The notes below the pieces were generated by a model, which saw only the letters and a list, made by a program, of their open reading frames with translations, was not told the DNA's origin and did not search any database. A stretch of 64,000 bases of DNA, taken from NCBI RefSeq assembly GCF_023896955.1, contig NZ_JAMHIW010000001.1, positions 310,001 through 374,000 on the forward strand. Direction: 5' to 3'. This DNA comes from Micromonospora sp. RHAY321. Lineage in GTDB: Bacteria; Actinomycetota; Actinomycetes; Mycobacteriales; Micromonosporaceae. A program made the position numbers and the translations under genes. The first letter of the stretch is position 1. The number at the start of each line of letters is the position of its first letter. Below are positions 1 through 7,530 of the stretch, piece after piece.

Positions 1-189
1 ACGGCGCCCGGACTAAGCATCTACATCAACCCGATCCGCCGAAGTCCCGTACAGGTGCGGCATCCCGCTAACGGCGCTTGCCGAATCAGAGGCGCCGAGA
101 TATCCACAGATGGCACCGCTGCGGGTTGATCGGCCGAACTCTGCCGGCTGAAGTACCTCCGCAGGGACGACGAGACGTCCCTGCGACTG

Positions 190-363
190 GTGGGGAGAGC
201 AGCCACGACCCGGGGTGGACGCAGCCGATTACGACGCAGGCACTGGCAGACGGCACCAGTCGACCTCGCCGGTGTTACTGGTCTCGTCGGCACGGTGGCG
301 GCTCTCATTGCGGCCGTCGCGGGGCTGCTGACGGCCGCCGCCACGCTGCTGGTGTATCGCTGA
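190..363 (+). CDS. possible small single-pass membrane protein
   Basis: A 57-codon reading frame opens with GTG and encodes a basic N-terminus (several Arg) followed by a run of Ala, Val, Leu, Ile and Gly from about residue 25 onward that would make one transmembrane helix, ending in LLVYR. Its stop codon overlaps the ATG of the next small gene (TGATG), which suggests translational coupling. No convincing ribosome binding site is visible and no family is recognised. The hydrophobic segment and coupling argue for a real gene, but chance in GC-rich DNA is possible. Confidence 0.3.
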   Translation: MGRAATTRGGRSRLRRRHWQTAPVDLAGVTGLVGTVAALIAAVAGLLTAAATLLVYR

Positions 364-596
364 TGCCCGCGTTCGAGGCATGGCTGCTCGGTGGACCTGC
401 CGACGGCCGCATCACCCCGATCGAGGTCGACGAGAACGGGTTCCTCCCGCAGGTCATCATCCTGCCGCAGAGCGGCGCCTATCTCGGCGCCCGCGAGCAC
501 CCCAGCCCACCCGAGCAGTACCGCTGTGTTCGTTGTGACGGCGAGGCTGATCCGCCAACCTTCGAGTACGACGGGCCGCTCCCCCACGACGAGTGA
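363..596 (+). CDS. small hypothetical protein, paralogue remnant at 58.6 kb
   Basis: This encodes 77 aa starting MPAFEAWLLGGPADG and ending DPPTFEYDGPLPHDE. It contains a CVRC pair (CxxC) near residue 55 that could bind metal, and it is acidic and soluble. The reason to believe it is real is that the C-terminal half (HPSPP, RC-GGE/RCDGE, DPPTF-YDGPLP) recurs, diverged, in a decayed copy near 58570-58690 of this window, with the same reading frame preserved at protein level. Function is unknown. The ATG overlaps the stop of the preceding small membrane ORF. Confidence 0.55.
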   Translation: MPAFEAWLLGGPADGRITPIEVDENGFLPQVIILPQSGAYLGAREHPSPPEQYRCVRCDGEADPPTFEYDGPLPHDE

Positions 597-1451
597 CATC
601 GGCGCGGGCGGCCAGCAGGCCGAAGGGTGCGGCCGTTTCGGACCACAGAACGGTCGGCACAGCCGCATACGGGTCAACGGGCCACCAAACACCGGCCATG
701 ATTCGAACGTTTGCACGATGCGGTGGTGGAGGACGTGGCGGGGCGCTGGTGGAACGGGATTTGGGGGCGTCTGGGCCGCCGGGATGTGTAGTTGACCCGG
801 AGGTCAGGTAGAAGATCACCGCCCTTGCCGGAGATAGCGAGACCGGCCGGGTGCTGCGACCGATGACCACATGCGGATCACACCGGGCCGGTCCGCCACC
901 ATGATCGTTGACCCCGGTTGACCTGGAGTGGCACGGATTGCCCGGGGGTGGCCCTCCGCTGGAGACCACACGGCGAGGCCACATCCGGGAAGGATGAGAC
1001 CGCTAGCGCGACCACCGGAAGCTCGAATACCGGCCCGAGAGACCACAGCAGGAAGCCCATGCGACTCCTACCGCCCTTACCAGTCAGCGCAGACGACTCC
1101 AATCGGTCCCCCGTCCAACCGATGGCCGGCCGCCCGCAGAGGACGACAGACCAACCACTCTCCGTGGCACGCCAGCCTGCCGTACCCGATCGACCTCATG
1201 CAACCCCATCAGTTAGGCCAGCTTCGAACTAGGACGCGCCCTGGTCGCGGTGATCGACGTCGCACGTCCACAGCGCGGGACACGCCGGTCGATCTCGCCA
1301 GCCTGGTCTGGCTACCCATCAATTCCCAATAGGCGCCGCCCGCCCAAGCCGACGCGCGGCGCGCACTGCCGCAGTAGCTAGGCCTAGGGGCGGGTGGGTC
1401 TCTTCGCTCTGATTGAGCGCCGCATCGGCTCAACCGACGTCTCGCCGACGA
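597..1451. other. 855-bp stretch without a supported gene
   Basis: Open frames exist on both strands, but none has a recognisable domain, a good ribosome binding site or a convincing composition. A minus-strand frame near 960-1065 starts MGFLLWSLGPVFELPVV and could be the remains of a small membrane protein. Short stretches (a GACCCCGGTTG block near 911 and CCGCTGGAGA near 957) recur near 9608-9635 in the gap after the ADP-ribosylglycohydrolase gene, which may reflect a shared non-coding repeat. Confidence 0.4.
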
Positions 1452-3044
1452 TCAGGCCCTCACCGCGTGCAGCGGCGAGAGCTGTACGACGATCCTGGAG
1501 CCTGGCAGGCACTGGTAGTGGGCCTTGACGGGTGCTTTGGTTCGGGCTGCGACGCGCATCTCACCGATGTTGATCAGAGCCACGTGTGGTGCCCGGATGG
1601 CGACCGGGCCGAGTTTCATCCGGTGCGTGCCGCAGGTGACGGAGTAGCCGGCTCCCAGCATGCGTAGCTCGCCGGGCTGGTCTTTGTGCTGGCCTTGCAG
1701 GAAGGCGTCAATCGCTTCGGGCTTAACGGTGATGGTGAGCACGTCGTCGGTGAGCGTGATTGCCTGGCCGTCGAGCAGCCGTGCGGCCAGCAGCAGGTCG
1801 GCGCGCTCCGCTGCGGTGATTTCTTCGGGGACAGGGAACCGTTGTCCGGTGTGGGCCTGGATCCGGTCAAGCGCGGCTATTAGCTCGCCGTCGTAGCGAA
1901 GCGCCAGCAGGATCTGACCCATCTGCTCGGCGTCGTTGTCGACGGGCGTGCCTAGAGAACAGTCGTTGAGGCGGACCTCAAGCCGGTCGGTGGGCTCGGC
2001 GTCGCGGAACAGGCGCAGGGCGGCAAGGAGCCTGTAGGGGTAGCGCCCTGCCATGCGTTCGCTGGTGAGGTCAATGGTGATGGATCCGCCGCTGTCCGGG
2101 TGTTCTGCCTGCAAGCGGGCAGTGAACAGGCCGGAGTCGTCGCACAGGACCATACGGGCGCCGCGTTGGCCGGAGGTGATCGGGTTCGCATGCAGTGGGA
2201 GACGATCGCGGACCGTGCCGTCGGCGGTGACTAGAGTCAGCTGGAAGGTGGTGGCCGGGTCGAGCTGCGTGCCCACGGCAGCGATTAGGACGTGATCATC
2301 TGGCCCCGTTAGCCCCAGCACCTCCGCAATCGAGGGAGTGTCGTTGTCGGTGGGCGGAATCAGATAGCGGGCGTCGATGACGACCGCTTGACCGTAGTCG
2401 CGAACCTCTCTGAGGCCGCGTTCTACGGCGGCGGTCGCGGCGTCGCCAGCGGACAGGTCGAACAGCGGCGGTAGTCCAGGCGCGGCCTGGGCGGCAATCT
2501 TGGGGGTGTAGAGCAGGGCGACCCCGTCCGTGGTGGTGGCGATGTCCTGTCGCCAGGTTTCGGAGAAGGCTTGGACCCGTTCGGTGAGCATCCGGACCCG
2601 AGCGAGGACCTCGGCCGGCGAGCGCAGAGCCTGGTCCGCCGCCACCGCTTGCGCCGAGCGCTGGTTGGCGGCGGCAAAGGCCAGCACTCGATGAATCACT
2701 CGGTCCTGCTTCTTAGCGGCCCGTGCGAGCTTGCCACTCACCAGGGTGCCGGCGAACCTGTTGTTGCTCTTCTCGCGGTTGCACCGACCACAGATCGGCG
2801 CCAGATTGGCCGGTGCGTGCACGTCGAAGTCGGCGGGCAGGTCATGCTGGCTGATCAGATCCGTCAGATGGGCGGCGGTAACCGTGTGCGGCAGGATGTG
2901 GTCGATCTCGACGGTGGCGAACAACATCGGCGTCTCGCACCAGTAGCACCGTGACTGCCATTCCTCGAACAGGACGTGACGCAAAAGTCCGTTGTCCCCA
3001 CCCGGCCGGTACCGGACGTCATCCACGATGCTGTAGATGGTCAC
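1452..3044 (-). CDS. HNH endonuclease domain protein
   Basis: This is a 530-aa protein with an N-terminal HNH/McrA-like nuclease fold. CYWC is at residues 33-36, EIDH at 46-49 supplies the first catalytic His, and NLAPICGRCN at 80-89 gives the central Asn plus the second Cys pair, followed by K92 and N94/N95. The roughly 430 residues after the nuclease have no recognised family and may sense or bind a target. HNH proteins of this layout are metal-dependent DNA nucleases, often in restriction or defence loci. The gene is divergent from the PD-(D/E)xK-like gene at 3120 with only 75 bp between starts, so the two are probably co-regulated. The neighbourhood (helicases, methyltransferase) supports a defence role. 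Target specificity cannot be read from the sequence. Confidence 0.8.
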   Translation of the reverse strand: MTIYSIVDDVRYRPGGDNGLLRHVLFEEWQSRCYWCETPMLFATVEIDHILPHTVTAAHLTDLISQHDLPADFDVHAPANLAPICGRCNREKSNNRFAGTLVSGKLARAAKKQDRVIHRVLAFAAANQRSAQAVAADQALRSPAEVLARVRMLTERVQAFSETWRQDIATTTDGVALLYTPKIAAQAAPGLPPLFDLSAGDAATAAVERGLREVRDYGQAVVIDARYLIPPTDNDTPSIAEVLGLTGPDDHVLIAAVGTQLDPATTFQLTLVTADGTVRDRLPLHANPITSGQRGARMVLCDDSGLFTARLQAEHPDSGGSITIDLTSERMAGRYPYRLLAALRLFRDAEPTDRLEVRLNDCSLGTPVDNDAEQMGQILLALRYDGELIAALDRIQAHTGQRFPVPEEITAAERADLLLAARLLDGQAITLTDDVLTITVKPEAIDAFLQGQHKDQPGELRMLGAGYSVTCGTHRMKLGPVAIRAPHVALINIGEMRVAARTKAPVKAHYQCLPGSRIVVQLSPLHAVRA

Positions 3045-3119
3045 TACTGCCTCCCCAGGTTTGTCCGACGGCTACCCTCTCTCTTCGGCGGGCTGAAGGT
3101 CCCATGCGATGATGGGCTG

Positions 3120-4970
3120 ATGGCGCGCGTGGAGTGGTCGGCGCTCAGTGGCGACGAGGTCGAGACCGTCCTGTCGAATCTGATGTACAACAGGGACGAA
3201 CGTACGCTACGTATCCGACCGTCCCAGGGTGACTTCGGCATCGACCTCATCGTGCCTGCCAACACTGACGCCACGCGCTGGGACGTCTACCAGGTCAAGA
3301 AGTTCGCTCAGAACCTCGACTCAAGTCAGAAGCGCCAGATTGAGAAGTCGTTCGAACGGATCTTGGTGGCGCTGATACGCCGCAGGGTGCCCGTCAATGA
3401 CTGGTACTTAGTAACTCCGCTGGACCCCACGCTAGACAACCTCCTCGATTGGTTCAACGACGTTCCTGAGAAGGCACTTGAGACACTGGCCAGAGATACC
3501 ACACTCGAGCTCGCAGAGATAGAACTGCAGCAGATGAGGGCGTGGCTTGAGACACCGGGACGCGAGATCGCGTGGAAGGGCCTGAACTTCTGCGAGAACC
3601 TCGCCGCCGACTACGGCCATGTCATCGACTACTACCTCCATGGCGGGGAAGCGCGTTTACGCGCCGCGGTCGCCGACCTCAGCAAGTTGCTCGGTACCGA
3701 CATGAGGCTACGGGGCCCGGAGAGGGCCATCGTTGCGGCAGTTGGAGAGGGATCGGCCGCGCTATTGGAGCCCGTCGAGGTCCGTGAGCATCTAGTACGG
3801 CTCGACAAAGTGCTCGATACCGACCCGCACTTCCGCTACGGCTACAGCCTCGATCTGCACCGTCCCGAGGTGGGGCCCGAGCCCCGGCTCATAGCGGCAA
3901 CCCAAGAAAGCATCGCAAATGGCCGCTGGCTGACCTTCAAAATTTACGCGCGCTCGCCGCAATCAGTCGATGAGCGACCCATTCCGCTCGAACTCACGTT
4001 CAGCTTCGAGGGCACTTCACCTTCGCCTGATCGCGAAGCCTTCGATCTTTGGCGGAAGTATGGCAAGCCGGTCGAGGTCAAGGCCTCCTTCAAGGCAGAT
4101 TTTCCAGGTGGCCTACTCAGCGAAGGCGCAGTCGGGCGCGTGCGGCTGTCACCGGCTGAGGGCGAGGAAGCTAAGTTCCGCAACAGGCTTCGCATCGTTG
4201 ACCGCGACGGAGTTGCCCTAGCAGAACTCGGCTTCGCGATGTCATCGACTAGCGGCCTTGACCGGACGGGCTCCTGGGCTCATGGCACGGACGACTCTGG
4301 CATCCTCGACACGGAATCCTTGATCGATGCCACTGCCATGGGTGGAACTATTTCATGGGCGATTCGATCGCTCGTGGGGCACCAAGCAAGTAGGGCCCTT
4401 GCTGCGGTGAATTTCGCTAGTCACCTCGCCAGCCCCAATGTCCTGCAGGTCGCCGGCGAGTATGGGCCCTTTGCCGACCTCACGCCTATCGCACCGGGCG
4501 ATCCGCTCGTGGACCCTGCGCTCGCGCGCTTCGTACGCGCGCTAGCCCTCATTCAAACCGCCACCTCCACACCTATCGTGATCCCCGATGTCACGTCGCT
4601 GACTGCCGAAGAAATAAGCACGATCGGCCGGGCCGCTACTCTCATCGGCGGTCATACCCTGGTCGGCACATGGAAGCCCTTCACAATAGAGAACACCTTA
4701 GGTGCCGAGATTGCGCCGGGTGGCCACTACCAGTTCGCCATCCTCGAGCCCCTCATCGTTCCGGTCAACGGCGAGCAACTAACACTGGGTTGCATCGCGA
4801 AGCAGACACTTTCGGGCACCGTCGACTCGGTAACTGACGACGTGATTCGAGTCAAACCGCATCTCAACGACACCGTCCACCTCAACTTCGTTACCGATCA
4901 GCCCAGCATGCCGGCTGGACGGCAGCTCGTCCGTTTTCGGCCAGCAGGCGAACTCGACAGATTTGCGTGA
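3120..4970 (+). CDS. PD-(D/E)xK nuclease-like protein of unknown target
   Basis: This encodes 616 aa if started at ATG 3120. An upstream in-frame start at 2976 would overlap the divergent HNH gene and adds no recognisable sequence. Near the N-terminus it has GDEVE at 11-15, then GDFGID around 37-42 and YQVKKF at 57-62. This is the spacing of an Asp...Gln-x-Lys catalytic core as found in Mrr-like and related restriction endonucleases. The rest (about 550 aa) is mixed alpha/beta with no recognised family. The motif is seen directly, nuclease activity is inferred, and the second half may be a sensor. The divergent arrangement with the HNH gene suggests a two-component nuclease module. Confidence 0.6.
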   Translation: MARVEWSALSGDEVETVLSNLMYNRDERTLRIRPSQGDFGIDLIVPANTDATRWDVYQVKKFAQNLDSSQKRQIEKSFERILVALIRRRVPVNDWYLVTPLDPTLDNLLDWFNDVPEKALETLARDTTLELAEIELQQMRAWLETPGREIAWKGLNFCENLAADYGHVIDYYLHGGEARLRAAVADLSKLLGTDMRLRGPERAIVAAVGEGSAALLEPVEVREHLVRLDKVLDTDPHFRYGYSLDLHRPEVGPEPRLIAATQESIANGRWLTFKIYARSPQSVDERPIPLELTFSFEGTSPSPDREAFDLWRKYGKPVEVKASFKADFPGGLLSEGAVGRVRLSPAEGEEAKFRNRLRIVDRDGVALAELGFAMSSTSGLDRTGSWAHGTDDSGILDTESLIDATAMGGTISWAIRSLVGHQASRALAAVNFASHLASPNVLQVAGEYGPFADLTPIAPGDPLVDPALARFVRALALIQTATSTPIVIPDVTSLTAEEISTIGRAATLIGGHTLVGTWKPFTIENTLGAEIAPGGHYQFAILEPLIVPVNGEQLTLGCIAKQTLSGTVDSVTDDVIRVKPHLNDTVHLNFVTDQPSMPAGRQLVRFRPAGELDRFA

Positions 4971-5425
4971 TGTCAGTTCGGACGGAGGCCCTGCTTAAAG
5001 CCCACCCGGCTTGCTCTCAAGATCAGCCGCCGTAGCAATTCAGGGCCGGGGCGTCGGACAGCTCTGACTGCCGATGGCCGTCCAGCGCATGGCCGTCCTC
5101 GCCCGGCTGCCCCATTGAGCCGCCGCGCCGCCGCCTCTTGGATGAAGTGACCAGACCAGGGGGCTGTCCTGAGCTGAGCAGGCCGGATGGCGCGGTGCAG
5201 CCCGTTGCCTTGAACCCCTAACCCACAAGACGACGGCAGATCCGCCCAAAAGCGGACGGTCTGACCTCTGGCCTGGCTGGCGATCGTCATCGTCTCTCGC
5301 TGTTTCGCAAGCGCTTCCGCTGCGGCCTGGGCCGGTGGAAGCGAGTGTCGACTATGGATCCGCTGGTAGAGTGGTAGGCCTCTTGGCGGCATCTCCCGCC
5401 CGCCGGTGATCTACAGGGAGTGAGC
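4971..5425. other. 455-bp intergenic region before the helicase operon
   Basis: No convincing gene is seen here. A minus-strand frame spans most of it but is Arg/Ala-rich, lacks a domain and looks like a GC-bias artefact. The last 100 bp presumably contain the promoter of the helicase-DarT-glycohydrolase operon. A GGGAG ribosome binding site sits 5 bp before ATG 5426. Confidence 0.4.
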
Positions 5426-6820
5426 ATGAGCCTGCCGACACCGCAGGGTCGTCAGCACGACGTGGTCTACATGGCTGGGCGAGGGCACCACGTCATCCTC
5501 GGCACCGCCGGCACGGGCAAGACCGTGATGGCCGTGCACCGTGCGGCGCATCTGGCCGACCCGCGAACCCGCAACAACGGCCCCACGCTATTGCTGACCT
5601 ACACCAACTCGCTGGTTGTCTACTTGCGACACTTCGCTGCCGGCCTGCCGGGGGTCACGGTCGAGACGTACGGTCGGTTCGGTCGCGGATATCTGGCCGC
5701 CCGCGGCCTGATGGGCAACCACCAGATCGCGACCCCGAATCAGCGGCGCTACTTCGTCGAGCAGGCGGTCAAGGCCACGGCCACCACCTACCGCCCGAGC
5801 ACGTTTTTCGACCGGGCGACCGACTTCTTCCTCGACGAGCTGGAGTGGATCGACGGTAACGGCTTGGCCACGCTGGAGGACTACCTCGCGGTGCGACGCG
5901 TTGGCCGTATGGAACCACTGCAGCCCTCGCAGCGCCAGGCGGTCTGGGCGATCCGCACGCACTACCTCGCCGCACGCACCGGGTCCGGACTGCCCTACGA
6001 CTGGGCCGGCGTGCCGTCCGCGGTGCGCGCAGCGCTCGCCGACGACGTGCAGCCGCGCCGGTACAAGCACATCGTGGTCGACGAGGCGCAGGACCTGTCG
6101 CCGGAGGCAATCCGCTCCCTCGCCGCGGCTATCTCAGCTGATGGCAGCCTGACCTTGTTCGCTGACTATGCCCAGCAAATCTACGGGCAGCGGGTGTCCT
6201 GGCGGTCCTGCGGACTGACAGTGACCAAGACCGAGGAGTTCCTCGACAACTACCGCAACAGCCCGGAGATCGCCCGGCTGGCCATCGGCATGAGCCAGAT
6301 GCCCCACTTCCAGGACTCCGCCGACCTGGTCGAGCCGAGGGCGCCGCAGCGAGCGGCCGGCGCAAAACCCACGCTGGTCCAATACTCCTCGGCCGAGGTC
6401 GAGGCCGCAGCCGTCGCGACGAACGCGGCCAGCTTCGGCAAAGTATCTCGGGTCGGCATTCTGACCCGCACCCGCGCTGAAGCCCGCAGGGCCTCGCGAG
6501 GCATCCCCGGAGTCCGCGCGCTGCACGACGGCCTCGACCAGTGGGAGATCACCGCAGGGGTATACGCCGGCACCTACCACTCCGCGAAGGGCCTGGAATT
6601 CGACGTGGTGTTCCTACCGTTCTGCGGCGCCGACCGGTGCCCCGACCCCGAGACGGTCGCCGCGTTCGGCTACGACGAGGCCGCCGCCCGGGAGAGCAGA
6701 CTGCTCTACGTCGGCGTGACCCGCGCCCGCGACGAACTCATCATCACCCACACCGGCGCGCCGACCCCGTTGCTCCCGCCGACCAACTCGGGTCACTACC
6801 AAGTGACGGTCGCCCGATGA
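5426..6820 (+). CDS. UvrD/Rep-like superfamily 1 helicase
   Basis: This 464-aa protein has a full set of SF1 motifs: Walker A GTAGTGKT at 26-33, motif II VVDEAQDLS at about 217-225, FADYAQQIYG (motif III region) near 245-255, NYRNSPE (motif IV) near 280, YHSAKGLEFDVVFLP (motif V) near 390, and LLYVGVTRARDEL (motif VI) near 430. It is shorter than UvrD (about 700 aa), so accessory domains are reduced. ATG 5426 is preferred over GTG 5420 because GGGAG lies 5 bp upstream of the ATG. It is the first gene of a three-gene operon and its stop overlaps the start of the DarT-like gene by ATGA. A role in unwinding or sensing DNA for the ADP-ribosyltransferase next door is inferred from the context. Confidence 0.85.
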   Translation: MSLPTPQGRQHDVVYMAGRGHHVILGTAGTGKTVMAVHRAAHLADPRTRNNGPTLLLTYTNSLVVYLRHFAAGLPGVTVETYGRFGRGYLAARGLMGNHQIATPNQRRYFVEQAVKATATTYRPSTFFDRATDFFLDELEWIDGNGLATLEDYLAVRRVGRMEPLQPSQRQAVWAIRTHYLAARTGSGLPYDWAGVPSAVRAALADDVQPRRYKHIVVDEAQDLSPEAIRSLAAAISADGSLTLFADYAQQIYGQRVSWRSCGLTVTKTEEFLDNYRNSPEIARLAIGMSQMPHFQDSADLVEPRAPQRAAGAKPTLVQYSSAEVEAAAVATNAASFGKVSRVGILTRTRAEARRASRGIPGVRALHDGLDQWEITAGVYAGTYHSAKGLEFDVVFLPFCGADRCPDPETVAAFGYDEAAARESRLLYVGVTRARDELIITHTGAPTPLLPPTNSGHYQVTVAR

Positions 6821-7530
6821 CCACGCCGCTCGACCTCGCAGTCGCCGCCGAGTTGACGACAATGAAACTTGCCCGACTGGCCCACTTCACACCCGCCCGC
6901 AACTTGCCTCACATCATCCGCGACGGCCTCCTGCGCAGTGTCGCCGACCTGGCCCAGGACGTGCGCGCCTGCTACAGCGCCACCGACCTCGAACGGTTCG
7001 ACGGCCAACGCGACCGAGTGTGCTGCAGCCTGCAATACCCGAACGGGTTCTACTTCGCCAAGGCCACAGGCAAGGCGACCATGATGAACTATCCCGACTG
7101 GGTCTGCCTGCTCCTGAACAAGAGGGTCGCCGCAGCCCCCGGCACCCTGTTCTGCCCGCGCAACGCCGCCGCGTCAGCCGGCATCGCCCGATCCGGCGTC
7201 GCGGGCCTGCGCGCCTGTTACGCGGACAGGGTCGTTGGACAACAGGTGTACACCCGGGGCCCGAACCACGACCCCGGCAGCCCGACCGACGTACAAGCCG
7301 AAGTCCTGGTCGTTGCGCCGGTCCAAATGTCGGCCATTCGTGCAATCGTGTTCCCCAGCGAGGCAGCAGCAGAAGAGGAATACGGACGTTTGGAACGTTT
7401 TGGTTTGGCATCACCCGGCCACGTGAGCTACGTGATCTCACCCGGCATGTTCGACAAGTGGAAGATCACCAACGCTGTTCGAAACAGCGAATACTTCAGC
7501 GAGACCCCCTGGTCTCCCAAGGCGGCATGA
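6817..7530 (+). CDS. DarT-like (DUF4433) DNA ADP-ribosyltransferase
   Basis: This encodes 237 aa matching the DarT toxin family. HFTPARNLPHIIRDGLL at 23-39 is the hallmark N-terminal NAD-binding segment. A CSLQYPNGFYF stretch lies at 70-80, LFCPRNAAA at 111-119, and DVQAEVLV at 158-165 places the expected catalytic Glu at 162. DarT enzymes use NAD to attach ADP-ribose to bases in single-stranded DNA and block replication, acting as toxins or anti-phage effectors. The gene overlaps both neighbours by ATGA (helicase upstream, ADP-ribosylglycohydrolase downstream). An internal Met at residue 16 is an alternative start. Unlike classic darT-darG there is no macrodomain antitoxin; the third gene would supply the reversing activity. 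Family assignment is strong; the modified base is unknown. Confidence 0.82.
   Translation: MTTPLDLAVAAELTTMKLARLAHFTPARNLPHIIRDGLLRSVADLAQDVRACYSATDLERFDGQRDRVCCSLQYPNGFYFAKATGKATMMNYPDWVCLLLNKRVAAAPGTLFCPRNAAASAGIARSGVAGLRACYADRVVGQQVYTRGPNHDPGSPTDVQAEVLVVAPVQMSAIRAIVFPSEAAAEEEYGRLERFGLASPGHVSYVISPGMFDKWKITNAVRNSEYFSETPWSPKAA

Noticed and set aside
457-984. 175-codon minus-strand frame
   Set aside because: Opposes the better supported 77-aa gene and has shadow-like composition.
4973-5392. 139-codon minus-strand frame in the gap before the helicase
   Set aside because: No ribosome binding site, no family, Arg/Ala-rich; likely chance.
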